A stretch of 64,000 bases of DNA from Ferranicluibacter rubi (GTDB lineage Bacteria > Pseudomonadota > Alphaproteobacteria > Rhizobiales > Rhizobiaceae): positions 62,001-126,000 of the forward strand of contig NZ_JAANCM010000013.1 of NCBI RefSeq assembly GCF_011603255.1. Reading direction: 5' to 3'. The notes beneath the pieces were generated by a model that did not search any database, was not told the DNA's origin, and worked only from the letters and a program-made list of their open reading frames with translations. Below, one piece after another: positions 18,037-27,409 of the stretch. The position numbers and the translations under genes were made by a program. Each line of letters starts with the position of its first letter. The first letter of the stretch is position 1.

Positions 18037-18944
18037 TGGTTACGGGAACGGCGACGACAATGTCCAAGGATCCAATCCTTAAGGTCGAACATCTCTCCAT
18101 GCGCTTCGGTGGCCTGATGGCCATCAACGACTTCTCGTTCGAAGCAACGCGCGGCGAGATCACCGCGCTCATCGGCCCGAACGGGGCCGGCAAGACCACC
18201 GTGTTCAACTGCATCACCGGCTTCTACAAGCCGACCATGGGCATGATCACGATGCGGCAGAAGGGCGGCAAGGAGTTCCTGCTGGAGCGCCTGCCGGACT
18301 TCGAGATCACCAAGCGGGCAAAGGTTGCCCGGACCTTCCAGAACATCCGCCTGTTCTCGGGCCTGACGGTGCTGGAAAACCTGCTCGTCGCCCAGCACAA
18401 TGCGCTGATGCGCGCATCGGGCTACACGATCCTCGGCCTGTTCGGCTTCCCCGCCTACAAGAAGGCGTCGCTCGCCAGCATCGAGCTTGCGAAATACTGG
18501 CTCGACAAGGCGTCCCTGACCGACCGTGCCGACGACCCGGCCGGCGATCTTCCCTACGGTGCCCAGCGCCGTCTGGAAATTGCCCGTGCGATGTGCACCC
18601 AGCCGGAGCTTCTCTGCCTGGACGAGCCGGCAGCCGGTCTCAACCCGCGCGAGTCGCTGGCGCTCAACACGCTGCTGCGCGACATCCGCACCGACACCGG
18701 CACGTCGATCCTGCTGATCGAGCACGACATGTCGGTTGTCATGGAAATCTCCGACCACGTCGTCGTGCTGGAATACGGACAGAAGATCTCCGATGGCAAT
18801 CCGCAATTCGTACAGAACGACCCGAAGGTCATCGCGGCCTATCTCGGCGTCGAGGATGATGAGGTCGACGAGGTGATCGCGGAAGTGGAACAGGTTGCGG
18901 CGACGGTCGGTCATGGAACCGGCAGCACGGGAGAGCGCCCATGA
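18036..18944 (+). CDS. livG: Branched-chain amino acid ABC transporter ATP-binding protein LivG
   Basis: A 302-aa cytoplasmic ATPase subunit. Walker A is GPNGAGKTT, the signature is YGAQRRLEIARAM, Walker B is ELLCLDEPAAGLNPRE and the H-loop His is in LIEHDMSVV. The C-terminal 40 residues are an acidic tail (DDEVDEVIAEVEQ) beyond the usual LivG end. The start ATG overlaps the livM stop by one base; an ATG nine codons further in (MSKDPILKV) would be a reasonable alternative start. Its 3' end overlaps livF by four bases. Confidence 0.93.
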   Translation: MVTGTATTMSKDPILKVEHLSMRFGGLMAINDFSFEATRGEITALIGPNGAGKTTVFNCITGFYKPTMGMITMRQKGGKEFLLERLPDFEITKRAKVARTFQNIRLFSGLTVLENLLVAQHNALMRASGYTILGLFGFPAYKKASLASIELAKYWLDKASLTDRADDPAGDLPYGAQRRLEIARAMCTQPELLCLDEPAAGLNPRESLALNTLLRDIRTDTGTSILLIEHDMSVVMEISDHVVVLEYGQKISDGNPQFVQNDPKVIAAYLGVEDDEVDEVIAEVEQVAATVGHGTGSTGERP

Positions 18945-19663
18945 GCCCGCTTCTTCACGTCAAGGGTGTCGAAACCTATTACGGCAACATCCGGGCGCTC
19001 GGCGGCGTCGATGTCGTCGTGGAACCTGGCGAGATCGTCTGCATGATCGGCGCCAACGGCGCCGGCAAATCGACGCTGATGATGACGATCTGCGGCAGCC
19101 CGCAGGCGCGCACCGGCTCGGTCATCTTCGATGGTCAGGACATCACCCGCATGCCGACCCACGAGATCGCCCGGCTGCGCATCGCGCAGTCGCCCGAGGG
19201 CCGGCGCATCTTTCCGCGCATGACGGTCTATGAAAACCTGCAGATGGGCGCGAGCCTCGACAACCTCAAATATTTCAACGAGGACATCGAGAAGATCTTC
19301 ACGCTGTTTCCGCGCCTGAAGGAGCGCCAGTCGCAGCGCGGCGGCACGCTTTCGGGCGGCGAGCAGCAGATGCTGTCGATCGGCCGCGCGCTGATGGCGC
19401 GTCCGAAGCTTCTCCTTCTCGACGAGCCGTCGCTGGGCCTTGCACCGCTGATCGTCAAGGGCATCTTCGCGGCAATCAAGAAGCTCAACGAGGAAGAGGG
19501 GCTGACCGTGTTTCTCGTCGAGCAGAACGCGTTCGCCGCGCTCAAGCTGTCGCATCGCGGCTACGTCATGGTCAACGGACAGGTGACGATGAGCGGCGGC
19601 GGCCGGGAATTGCTGGCCAATCCGGAAGTGCGCGCCGCCTATCTCGAAGGCGGGCACCATTGA
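18941..19663 (+). CDS. livF: Branched-chain amino acid ABC transporter ATP-binding protein LivF
   Basis: A 240-aa ATPase subunit that pairs with LivG. Walker A is GANGAGKST, the signature LSGGEQQMLSIGRAL, Walker B KLLLLDEPSLGLAP and the H-loop region FLVEQNAFAAL (Gln-Asn in place of His-Asp, as is usual in LivF). Translation starts at an ATGA overlap with the livG stop. Length and motif order are standard. Confidence 0.94.
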   Translation: MSPLLHVKGVETYYGNIRALGGVDVVVEPGEIVCMIGANGAGKSTLMMTICGSPQARTGSVIFDGQDITRMPTHEIARLRIAQSPEGRRIFPRMTVYENLQMGASLDNLKYFNEDIEKIFTLFPRLKERQSQRGGTLSGGEQQMLSIGRALMARPKLLLLDEPSLGLAPLIVKGIFAAIKKLNEEEGLTVFLVEQNAFAALKLSHRGYVMVNGQVTMSGGGRELLANPEVRAAYLEGGHH

Positions 19664-19702
19664 GCCCCGCTTCCCTTATCCCTTTCATCGGGAGTTTCTG
19701 AC

Positions 19703-20047
19703 ATGCAGGGCATTCTCCACGAAGAGCCTTCGATCCTTCAGTTTATGCTGATCACCTGCGTGCTCGGCGGCTGGACCGCCTGGCGCACAGGCAAGAGCGT
19801 CGCGGACGGCTGGCAGACCTATACGACCGTCGTGGTCTATACGCTGCTGCTCGGTCTCGGCATCCGTTTCGTGCATCACGCACTGTTCAACGGCACGATG
19901 TTCAGCCTGCACTACTACGTCGTGGACACGATCATTCTTTTGCTGTTTTCTACCGCTGGGTTCCGTTTCTACCGGACACGCCAAATGGTCAGCAGCTACT
20001 ACTGGCTTTACGAGAAGGCATCGCCCTTCTCGTGGAAGAATAAATAA
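19703..20047 (+). CDS. DUF6867 family membrane protein in the liv operon
   Basis: A 114-aa protein with three predicted membrane helices ([53 protein letters not shown]). It matches, from memory, the DUF6867 family that accompanies liv genes in Rhizobiales. GGGAG lies at good distance before the ATG. It sits between livF and livK in the same orientation, so an accessory role in the importer is suggested by position. No enzymatic motif is visible. Confidence 0.75.
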   Translation: MQGILHEEPSILQFMLITCVLGGWTAWRTGKSVADGWQTYTTVVVYTLLLGLGIRFVHHALFNGTMFSLHYYVVDTIILLLFSTAGFRFYRTRQMVSSYYWLYEKASPFSWKNK

Positions 20048-20160
20048 TAAAGGGAACAGCCGCAGGCGCATCGCCTCGGCCACAACGAACACCGGCGCAG
20101 TCAGAGTGGGAACTGCGTTGGCTATGGCAACAGACCCGCTTGAAAATTGGGAGTTACAGG

Positions 20161-21279
20161 ATGAAGAAGTCACTTTTGTCGGCTGTTGCGCTGACGGCGA
20201 TGGTCGCGTTCAGCGGCCAGGCCTGGGCGGACATCACGATCGCTGTTGCCGGTCCGCTGACCGGCCCGAACGCCGCTTTCGGCGCGCAGCTCCAGAAGGG
20301 TGCCGAGCAGGCAGCCGCTGACATCAACGCCGCCGGCGGCATCAACGGCGAGCAGATCAAGATCGTTCTCGGCGACGACGTGTCCGACCCGAAGCAGGGC
20401 ATCTCGGTTGCCAACAAGTTCGTGGCCGACGGCGTGAAGTACGTCATCGGTCACTTCAACTCGGGCGTTTCGATCCCCGCGTCGGAAGTCTATGCCGAAA
20501 ACGGCATCCTCGAAATCACCCCGGCTGCAACCAACCCGGTGTTCACCGAGCGCGGCCTCTGGAACACGTTCCGCACCTGCGGCCGTGACGACCAGCAGGG
20601 CGGCGTTGCCGGCGCGTACCTTGCCGAAAAGTTCAAGGACGCCAAGGTCGCCGTCATTCATGACAAGACGCCTTACGGCCAGGGCCTTGCCGACGAAACC
20701 AAGAAGGCGATGAACGCTGCCGGCATGACGGAAGTCCTGTACGAAGGCGTCAACACCGGCGACAAGGACTTCTCGGCCCTCATCGCCAAGATGAAGGAAG
20801 CCGGCGTTTCGATCATCTACTGGGGCGGTCTCCACACCGAAGCCGGCCTGATCATCCGCCAGTCGGCTGACCAGGGCCTCAAGGCCACGCTCGTCTCTGG
20901 TGACGGCATCGTCTCCAACGAACTCGCCTCGATTGCTGGCGACGCCGTTGCCGGCACGCTCAACACCTTCGGCCCCGATCCGACGCTCCGCCCGGAGAAC
21001 AAGGAACTGGTCGAGAAGTTCAAGACCGCCGGCTTCAACCCGGAGGCCTACACGCTCTACTCCTACGCCGCCCTGCAGACGATCGCAGCAGCTGCCAAGG
21101 CTGCCGGCTCCATCGATTCCGAAACCGTCGCAACGGCGATGAAGGAAAAGGGCCCGTTCAAGACCGTTCTCGGCGACATGTCCTTCGACGAAAAGGGCGA
21201 CCCGAAGCTTCCCGGCTACATCATGTACGAGTGGAAGAAGGGCCCGGACGGCAAGTACAGCTACTTCCCGCAGATGTAA
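20161..21279 (+). CDS. livK: Branched-chain amino acid ABC transporter substrate-binding protein (LivK-like)
   Basis: A 372-aa periplasmic binding protein. The signal peptide is [20 protein letters not shown] followed by AWA, with cleavage before [12 protein letters not shown]. The mature protein has the type I fold pattern: GPNAAFGAQ ligand loop, [26 protein letters not shown], and [14 protein letters not shown] near the end. The ATG at 20161 is preferred over an earlier in-frame start because it begins the signal peptide exactly. It ends the liv operon and is followed by a strong terminator at 21318. Which amino acids bind cannot be decided from sequence; the related LivJ/BraC group is broad. 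Confidence 0.92.
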   Translation: MKKSLLSAVALTAMVAFSGQAWADITIAVAGPLTGPNAAFGAQLQKGAEQAAADINAAGGINGEQIKIVLGDDVSDPKQGISVANKFVADGVKYVIGHFNSGVSIPASEVYAENGILEITPAATNPVFTERGLWNTFRTCGRDDQQGGVAGAYLAEKFKDAKVAVIHDKTPYGQGLADETKKAMNAAGMTEVLYEGVNTGDKDFSALIAKMKEAGVSIIYWGGLHTEAGLIIRQSADQGLKATLVSGDGIVSNELASIAGDAVAGTLNTFGPDPTLRPENKELVEKFKTAGFNPEAYTLYSYAALQTIAAAAKAAGSIDSETVATAMKEKGPFKTVLGDMSFDEKGDPKLPGYIMYEWKKGPDGKYSYFPQM

Positions 21280-21317
21280 GACACCACGGCTTCGGCCGTC
21301 GTGTTCGAGACGAGGAG

Positions 21318-21342
21318 AGCCCGGCCCTGTGCCGGGCTTTTC
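21318..21342 (+). terminator. Rho-independent terminator of the liv operon
   Basis: AGCCCGGC and GCCGGGCT form an 8-bp GC-rich stem with a five-base loop, followed by TTTT. It lies 38 bp after the livK stop. A smaller ACGGC-TTCG-GCCGT hairpin lies just before it. Confidence 0.85.
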
Positions 21343-21358
21343 CGTGTTTGGGGGTAAA

Positions 21359-21525
21359 GGAAAACCCTCTCTGGCCTGCCGGCCATCTCCCCCACAAGGG
21401 GGGAGAAGACTCACGGGACGCCCTCGGCACGAATCTTCGAGGTTTGCGTAAAGAGCGAGCGGCAAGCCACAGGTCCTCTCCCCCCTTGTGGGGGAGATGC
21501 CCGGCAAGGCAGAGAGGGTTTTTCT
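21359..21525. repeat. Repeat family A, copy 1 (paired inverted halves)
   Basis: Two inverted half-elements about 65 bp apart. The left half contains CTCTCTGGCCTGCCGGCC followed by ATCTCCCCCACAAGGGGGGAGA. The right half is its near-reverse complement, ending in GGCAGAGAGGG. Each half itself contains a palindrome around CCCCACAAGGGG. It resembles the mosaic intergenic elements known from rhizobia (RIME-like). Other copies lie at 31365, 48315 and 48935. Confidence 0.85.
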
Positions 21526-21551
21526 TGATCACCCCCAGCACGAACAACCCA

Positions 21552-22466
21552 TCAACTCTGGCTCAACGCATTCGTCGCCTTCACCGCGGCCGACGCCCGG
21601 TTTTCCACGCCCAGCTTCACATAGATCTGCTCAAGGTGCTTGTTGACGGTACGGGCGGAGAGGCCGAGGATTTCGGCGATGTCGCGGTTGGATTTGCCCT
21701 TGGCAATCCAGACGAGGACTTCCGCTTCGCGCATCGTCAGGGAGAAATGCCGGCGCAGGGCTTCCTCGTCGGTGGTCTGGCTGACGGCGGTGAGGCGGAA
21801 CAGGTATTCGTCGCTGCCGATGGTGCCGAGGAAGGCGAGTTGGAGGACGGGCACACCGGCATTTTCGATCACGAGGGGAGCGTCCTTGCCAAGCGTGCGC
21901 TCGAGCAGGAAGAGGGCGATCTGGTCGGAGACGGCGTCCAGTCCGTCTTCCGAGCCGATGGCTGTATCGACCAGCCGGGTCGCCTGGGGCGTCGACCAGT
22001 GCAGGGCGCCATTGCCGCGCACCGCGAGCAGATGCCGGCCGGCCGCGTCCAGTGCGACGCGGGCGCTCTGGGTGGAGCGGGCGTTGCCGAGGTGGACGCG
22101 GATGCGGGCGCGCAGTTCATCGATGTTGATGGGTTTGGAGAGGTAATCCACGCCGCCGGATTCGAGCGCGTGCACGATGTGCTCGGTTTCGGTCAGCCCG
22201 GTCATGAAGATCACAGGCACGGGGGCGATGTCGGCAAGCGCCTTCAGCCGTCGGCAGGTGTCGAATCCGTCCATCTCCGGCATGACGGCGTCCATCAGCA
22301 CGATGTCGGGCGTGATCTTGTCAACGACTTTCAAGGCCGCGGGCCCGGATGTGGCGATCAGCACGGAGAAGCCGGATTGCTCCAGCGCGTCGGTGAGGAA
22401 GCCGAGGGTTTCCGGGCTGTCGTCGACGATCAACACGATATCACGGGGGCGGGGGGCGTCACTCAC
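21552..22466 (-). CDS. LuxR-family response regulator (receiver + GerE HTH)
   Basis: A 304-aa response regulator. The receiver (residues about 8-125) has IVLIVDDSPET, phosphoacceptor D59 (IVLMDAVMPEMDG) and K111 (YLSKPI). A linker of roughly 100 residues is followed by a LuxR/GerE helix-turn-helix at about 238-300 (LTMREAEVLVWIAKGKSNRDIAEILGLS, given here only as the motif core REAEVLVWIAKGKS). Translation starts at a GTG (22466) with AGGAG seven bases upstream, overlapping the stop of the hybrid kinase by four bases, so the pair is coupled. The partner is therefore the NCS1-fused kinase. Its target is probably the divergent urt-ure operon (inference from position and a palindrome at 26013). 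Confidence 0.88.
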   Translation of the reverse strand: MSDAPRPRDIVLIVDDSPETLGFLTDALEQSGFSVLIATSGPAALKVVDKITPDIVLMDAVMPEMDGFDTCRRLKALADIAPVPVIFMTGLTETEHIVHALESGGVDYLSKPINIDELRARIRVHLGNARSTQSARVALDAAGRHLLAVRGNGALHWSTPQATRLVDTAIGSEDGLDAVSDQIALFLLERTLGKDAPLVIENAGVPVLQLAFLGTIGSDEYLFRLTAVSQTTDEEALRRHFSLTMREAEVLVWIAKGKSNRDIAEILGLSARTVNKHLEQIYVKLGVENRASAAVKATNALSQS

Positions 22467-25400
22467 CGGTGGTCTCCTTCCGGCGGCGGGTCGCTTCGCA
22501 CGGCGGCGGTTTCGAGGAAGGTGGCGTAGCCGGCCATGTCGAAGGCCTGTACATAGGCCCGCGCGGCATCCGCAAAGGGCTGGTGGGTCGTGTCGCGCGC
22601 GAGCTCGGCGAGCTTGGCCTCGATGCCCCTGATATAGCCGATTTCGCCCAGCCGGATCAGCTCCTCGATATGGGATGCTTCGGGCACGAGAATTGGCTGG
22701 GGTTCTGCGGTGTCGGTTGGCGGTGCGGGGACATCATGCGTCCATTCGAGGCCGAGATTGACGGCGATCTTGTCCCGGAGCTGGCGGATGACGAAGGGCT
22801 TGGCGAGCGTATCGTTGTGGCCGGTATGCTGGCTGGCCAGACTCCCGTCGCCGATATTGGCCGACAGCATGATGATGGGCGCCGCCTGCCCGAGTTCGCG
22901 CAGGCGCGAGACGAGCTGCCAGCCGCTCATGCCAGGCATGGAGATATCGACCAGAAACAGATCGGGCTCGATACCCTCGATCAGCGTCAGGCATTCGGCG
23001 CCGCCGATGGCGGTGAGGACGACGAAGTCGAGCGGGATCAGCACCTCGCGCATCAGCTCCCGGTGATCCTCGTTATCGTCAACCACGACAATGGTACGGC
23101 GCGGGCCGGCATAGCCGGTGACGTCTCGCTGGGGCGGGGGCACGGCGGCGGGGCGGGCAACAGTCGACAGCATCAGCCGGACGCGGAAGGTCGAGCCCTT
23201 GTCGCGCTCGCTGGTGACCAGGATTTCGCCGCCCAGCGTCTCGGTCAGAAGCCGCGTGATCGTCAGACCGAGGCCGAGGCCCGGCATGGGGCGGATCGTT
23301 TCGGCTTCGCCGCGCTGGAACGGCTCGAAGATGCGCGGCCGGTCGGCCTCGGAGATGCCGCGGCCGGTATCGGTCACGGTGAAGGTCGCGACCTGGCTGC
23401 GATAGGCGACCTCGAAGCGCACGGTGCCGCGATCAGTGAACTTGATGGCGTTTGACAGAAGATTGACGAGGATCTGGCGCAGGCGCTTCTCGTCGGTGCG
23501 CACATGCGTCGGCAGGCCGGGCGCCCGGATATGCTCGAAGGCCAGACCTTTGGCCTGGGCCTGCGGGCGGAACATATCGACGATCTGGTCGAGAAAATCC
23601 TGGATATTGATCTCGTTGGAGAACACCTGCAGCCGGCCGGCCTCGATGCGGGAAATGTCCAGCAGGCCGTCGATGAGGCCCGAGAGATGATCCGCACTGC
23701 GCTTGATGACGCGGATGGCGGCCTGCCGTGGGGCGGGAATAGTCTCGTCGCGCTCGAGAATCTGGGCATAGCCCATGACGGCGTTGAGCGGGGTGCGCAG
23801 CTCGTGGCTCAGGCCGACGACGTAGCGGCTCTTGGCGCGGTTGGCGGCCTCAGCGGTCTCCTTGGCATATTGCAGGGCCGCGTCGGTCTTCTTGTGGGCG
23901 GCGATTTCCTTGAGGAGCAGGGTGTTCTGTCGCGAGGATTCCTCCTCTGCCACGAGCCGGCTGTCATGGGCGAGCACATAGAACCAGCAGACGACGCCGG
24001 TGACGACGGTGAAGACGAAGAAGACGATGCCGATGGTGCGGTTGATGACTTCTGCGGCAATGGGGGAGGCGGTACCGGTCTGGTAAGCGATCATGGCGAG
24101 GATGGCGCCGATGGCGGAGACGGCGATGACGACGGCAGTGGCGTAGCGGCCGAGGCGGCTGGCGAGCGCTGCGACGATGCGTTCGGGCAGGAGCCTGCGG
24201 GCGACGGCCGCCGTCTGGGCGTTCAGCCGCGCATGCGGCTTGCAGATGTCGTGGCAGCGGCTGTCGAGTGAGCAGCAGAGCGAACAGATCGGCGCGGCAT
24301 AGGCGGGGCAATAGGCCATGTCTTCCGGCTCGAACGGATGCTGGCAGATGGAACAGGTGATGGTGCTGCGCATCTTCCAGTGCGCGCGCGGCTTGCGGGC
24401 GAGATAGTAGCGGCCGCGTGTGGCATAGGCGAGGGCGGGGGAGACGAGGAAGGCGATGAGCGTGACATAGGTCGATAGCGACGCCATGACCGTGCCAAAG
24501 AGGCCGAAATGGGCGGCGAGCGCCACGCCGGCGGAGGTGAACATGGCGCCGAGGCCGACCGGGTTGATGTCGTAGAGATGGGCGCGCTTGAACTCGATGC
24601 CATCAGGGGAGAGGCCGAGCGGCTTGTTGATGAAGAGATCGGCCGAGAGCGTGCAGAGCCAGGACATGGCGATGATGGAGAACACGCCGAGCGTGGCTTC
24701 GAGCAGCTTGTAGATGCCGAACTCCATGAGAAGCAGGGCGATGGCGACGTTAAACACCAGCCAGACGACGCGGCCGGGGTGGCTGTGGGTCAGGCGGGAG
24801 AAGAAATTCGACCAGGCGAGTGAACCCGCATAGGCGTTCATCACGTTGATCTTCAGCTGCGAGACCACGACGAAGGCCGCCATGAGCACGAGGGCCGCCG
24901 TGTCGTTGGGGATCATGTAGCCGAAAGCCGCGAGATACATACGCGACGGGTCCGCGGCTTCGCCGGCAGGCACGCCAGTGGAGAGTGTGAGAACGGCAAG
25001 GAACGAACCGGCGAGCAGCTTCGGTACGCCGACCACCACCCAGCCGGGGCCGGCAAGGAAGACGGCGAAGCGGTGCCGCCACTTCTTCACGCCCTCCGGC
25101 GGCAGGAAGCGCAGAAAATCTACCTGTTCGCCGATCTGCGGCATCAGTGCGAGGATGACGGCGGAGGCGGCGCCGAACTCGATCAGGTCGAAGGGTGCTG
25201 CACCGCCGACCTGCGCATTCGAATGGCCGATGCCGGCGAAGGCCCGCCAGAGGTCGAACTTCTCCCAGTCCAAAAAGGCGATGAAGAAGAACGGCAGGAT
25301 GTTGAGCACGATCCAGAAGGGCTGCGTGATCAGCTGGAAGCGCGAGATGAGCTGGACGCCGTAGATGACGAGCGGGATGACCACGACGGCGCTGATGATG

Positions 25401-25906
25401 TAGCCAATCCAGAGCGGAATGCCGAAGGCGAGGTTCAGCGCGCCCGTCATGATCGATGCCTCGATGGCAAACAGCATGAAGGTGAAGCTGGCATAGATCA
25501 GCGAGGTGATGGTGGAGCCGATATAGCCGAAGCTCGCGCCGCGCGTGAGAAGGTCGATATCCACGCCGTGGCGGATCGCGTAGCGGCTGATCGGCATGCC
25601 GATGACGAGCATCGCGATAGCGGCGGCGATGATGGCGTAGAACGCGTTCGTGGTGCCGTAGGAGAGCGTGATCGTGCCGCCGATCGCCTCCAGTGCCAGG
25701 AAGGAAATCGCGCCGATGGCGGTCTGGGAAATGCGGCTTGCCGAAAAGCGCCGGGCGCTCTTGGCGGTGAACCGCAGGGCATAGTCCTCCAGCGTCTGGT
25801 CTGCGACCCAGCGATTGTACTCGCGCCGGACCGGAATGATGCGCTGCCGGGCTGTCATTTCGAGGTTTTCATGGTGCGGAGCAACATCCTTGTCGGCAAG
25901 CGACAT
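22463..25906 (-). CDS. NCS1-permease-like / hybrid sensor histidine kinase
   Basis: A 1147-aa chimera. Residues about 28-500 form a permease-like domain of the NCS1 (cytosine/allantoin/hydantoin) type with about 12 membrane helices and the YNRWVADQTLEDYALRF N-terminal signature. A cysteine-rich segment (eight Cys between 518 and 555, CSICQHP and CSLCCSLDSRCHDIC) probably binds zinc. Two more membrane helices follow (about 590-645), then HisKA with H701 (SHELRTPLNAVMGY), HATPase (N819, DTGRG 846-850, GLGLGL 876-881), a receiver (D987, K1036) and a helical tail. The ATG at 25906 is preferred: codons further upstream include ATA, AGA and TCA. It sits in an operon with a LuxR-type regulator and is divergent from urtA. 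Ligand unknown; urea or a related N compound is inferred. Confidence 0.87.
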   Translation of the reverse strand: MSLADKDVAPHHENLEMTARQRIIPVRREYNRWVADQTLEDYALRFTAKSARRFSASRISQTAIGAISFLALEAIGGTITLSYGTTNAFYAIIAAAIAMLVIGMPISRYAIRHGVDIDLLTRGASFGYIGSTITSLIYASFTFMLFAIEASIMTGALNLAFGIPLWIGYIISAVVVIPLVIYGVQLISRFQLITQPFWIVLNILPFFFIAFLDWEKFDLWRAFAGIGHSNAQVGGAAPFDLIEFGAASAVILALMPQIGEQVDFLRFLPPEGVKKWRHRFAVFLAGPGWVVVGVPKLLAGSFLAVLTLSTGVPAGEAADPSRMYLAAFGYMIPNDTAALVLMAAFVVVSQLKINVMNAYAGSLAWSNFFSRLTHSHPGRVVWLVFNVAIALLLMEFGIYKLLEATLGVFSIIAMSWLCTLSADLFINKPLGLSPDGIEFKRAHLYDINPVGLGAMFTSAGVALAAHFGLFGTVMASLSTYVTLIAFLVSPALAYATRGRYYLARKPRAHWKMRSTITCSICQHPFEPEDMAYCPAYAAPICSLCCSLDSRCHDICKPHARLNAQTAAVARRLLPERIVAALASRLGRYATAVVIAVSAIGAILAMIAYQTGTASPIAAEVINRTIGIVFFVFTVVTGVVCWFYVLAHDSRLVAEEESSRQNTLLLKEIAAHKKTDAALQYAKETAEAANRAKSRYVVGLSHELRTPLNAVMGYAQILERDETIPAPRQAAIRVIKRSADHLSGLIDGLLDISRIEAGRLQVFSNEINIQDFLDQIVDMFRPQAQAKGLAFEHIRAPGLPTHVRTDEKRLRQILVNLLSNAIKFTDRGTVRFEVAYRSQVATFTVTDTGRGISEADRPRIFEPFQRGEAETIRPMPGLGLGLTITRLLTETLGGEILVTSERDKGSTFRVRLMLSTVARPAAVPPPQRDVTGYAGPRRTIVVVDDNEDHRELMREVLIPLDFVVLTAIGGAECLTLIEGIEPDLFLVDISMPGMSGWQLVSRLRELGQAAPIIMLSANIGDGSLASQHTGHNDTLAKPFVIRQLRDKIAVNLGLEWTHDVPAPPTDTAEPQPILVPEASHIEELIRLGEIGYIRGIEAKLAELARDTTHQPFADAARAYVQAFDMAGYATFLETAAVRSDPPPEGDHR

Positions 25907-26012
25907 CGCGGGAGGGCTTGAGGTTCTGTTGATCTTGAAGGCTATGCAGGCCCCTGTCCAGACAGACCGCATGTTTCCCGCGGGAACGCACGCGGCATGT
26001 GCTGTTCGCGCC

Positions 26013-26028
26013 TACGTCAATTGACGTA
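26013..26028. promoter_or_regulatory. Perfect 16-bp palindrome in the kinase/urtA divergent region
   Basis: TACGTCAATTGACGTA is fully self-complementary and lies about 91 bp before urtA and 107 bp before the kinase start. It is a candidate operator for the LuxR-type response regulator encoded by the divergent operon. An interrupted 13-bp dyad follows at once at 26029. Confidence 0.55.
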
Positions 26029-26041
26029 TGTGCATTGCACA
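26029..26041. promoter_or_regulatory. 13-bp dyad next to the palindrome
   Basis: TGTGCA-T-TGCACA is a dyad with a single central base, immediately adjacent to the 16-bp palindrome. The arms face the opposite way to the NtrC consensus arms, so it is not claimed as an NtrC site. It may be a second half of a composite operator. Confidence 0.35.
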
Positions 26042-26119
26042 AGGCCTGTCGGATAGTCCCGTTGCGACCCGTTAACCCTCCCTTAGGAAACGGCGCCAAC
26101 GAACGAGAGGGGCTCTCTT

Positions 26120-27409
26120 ATGTCATTCAAATCTCATATCCTCAGCGCATTCCTGGCAGGGGCTTTGGCTACGACGGCATTCTCCGCCGTCAACGCTGCC
26201 GAAGACACCATCAAGGTCGGCGTCCTGCACTCGCTGTCCGGCACGATGGCCATTTCCGAGACGACGCTGAAAGACGCCATGCTGATGCTCATCGAGGAGC
26301 AGAACAAGAAGGGTGGCGTTCTCGGCAAGAAGCTCGAGGCCGTCGTGGTCGATCCCGCGTCCGACTGGCCGCTGTTTGCCGAAAAGGCCCGCGAGCTGAT
26401 CTCGGTCGACAAGGTCGCGGCCGTGTTCGGTTGCTGGACGTCCTCGTCGCGCAAGTCGGTTCTGCCGGTGTTCGAAGAGCTGAATTCGATCCTCTTCTAC
26501 CCCGTCCAGTACGAAGGTGAAGAGTCCTCGCGCAACATCTTCTACACGGGTGCCGCGCCGAACCAGCAGGCCATCCCGGCTGTCGATTACCTGATCGCCA
26601 ACGAAGGCGTCGAGCGCTTCGTGCTCGAAGGCACCGACTACGTCTACCCGCGCACGACCAACAAGATCCTGGAAGCCTACCTGATCGCCAAGGGCGTCGC
26701 CAAGGAAGACATCATCGTCAACTACACGCCGTTCGGCTTCTCGGACTGGCAGACGGAAGTCGCCAAGATCAAGGAATTCGGCTCGGCCGGCAAGAAGACC
26801 GCCGTCGTCTCGACCATCAACGGCGATGCCAACGTTCCCTTCTACAAGGAACTCGGCAACCAGGGCATCAAGGCCACCGATATCCCGGTCGTCGCCTTCT
26901 CGGTCGGTGAAGAAGAGCTCGCGGGTCTCGACACCAAGCCGCTCGTCGGCCATCTCGCCGCCTGGAACTACTTCCAGTCCGTCGATGCGCCTGCCAATGC
27001 CGAATTCATCAAGCAGTGGCATGCTTATACCAAGAACGACAAGCGCGTGACGAACGACCCGATGGAAGCCGCCTATATCGGCTTTTCCGCCTGGGTAAAG
27101 GCCGTCGAGGCTGCCGGCACGACCGATACGGATGCCGTTCTCGACACGATCATCGGCACCTCCGTTCCGAACCTTTCGGGCGGCTACTCCACCGTCATGC
27201 CGAACCACCACATCACTAAGCCCGTGCTGATCGGCGAAATCCAGGGGGATGGCCAGTTCGAAATCGTCCAGCAGACCCCCCAGGTCGTCGGCGACGAATG
27301 GTCGGACTTCCTGCCGGACAGCAAGGACCTGATCTCCGATTGGCGCAAGCCCATGTCCTGCGGCAACTTCAACGTTGCAACGGGCAAGTGCGGCGGCAAG
27401 GGCTCCTGA
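26120..27409 (+). CDS. urtA: Urea ABC transporter substrate-binding protein UrtA
   Basis: A 429-aa periplasmic urea-binding protein, first gene of the urea operon. The signal peptide (MSFKSHILSAFLAGALATTAF...) is cleaved after AVNA, before AEDTIKVG. Family-typical stretches are VLHSLSGTMAISE, FGCWTSSSRKSVLPVFEE, LFYPVQYEGEE, NFFYTGA-type INIFYTGAAPNQQ region and EAAYIGFSAWVKAVE. The C-terminus ends in a Cys-containing SCGNFNVATGKCGG motif. The ribosome site is a GAGAGGGG stretch. Its own mRNA is probably favoured over downstream genes by a hairpin at 27464. Confidence 0.95.
   Translation: MSFKSHILSAFLAGALATTAFSAVNAAEDTIKVGVLHSLSGTMAISETTLKDAMLMLIEEQNKKGGVLGKKLEAVVVDPASDWPLFAEKARELISVDKVAAVFGCWTSSSRKSVLPVFEELNSILFYPVQYEGEESSRNIFYTGAAPNQQAIPAVDYLIANEGVERFVLEGTDYVYPRTTNKILEAYLIAKGVAKEDIIVNYTPFGFSDWQTEVAKIKEFGSAGKKTAVVSTINGDANVPFYKELGNQGIKATDIPVVAFSVGEEELAGLDTKPLVGHLAAWNYFQSVDAPANAEFIKQWHAYTKNDKRVTNDPMEAAYIGFSAWVKAVEAAGTTDTDAVLDTIIGTSVPNLSGGYSTVMPNHHITKPVLIGEIQGDGQFEIVQQTPQVVGDEWSDFLPDSKDLISDWRKPMSCGNFNVATGKCGGKGS

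Noticed and set aside
26029-26041. NtrC binding site upstream of urtA
   Set aside because: NtrC sites read TGCAC then a spacer then GTGCA; here the arms are GTGCA then TGCAC with one base between, the wrong order. It is listed only as a dyad.
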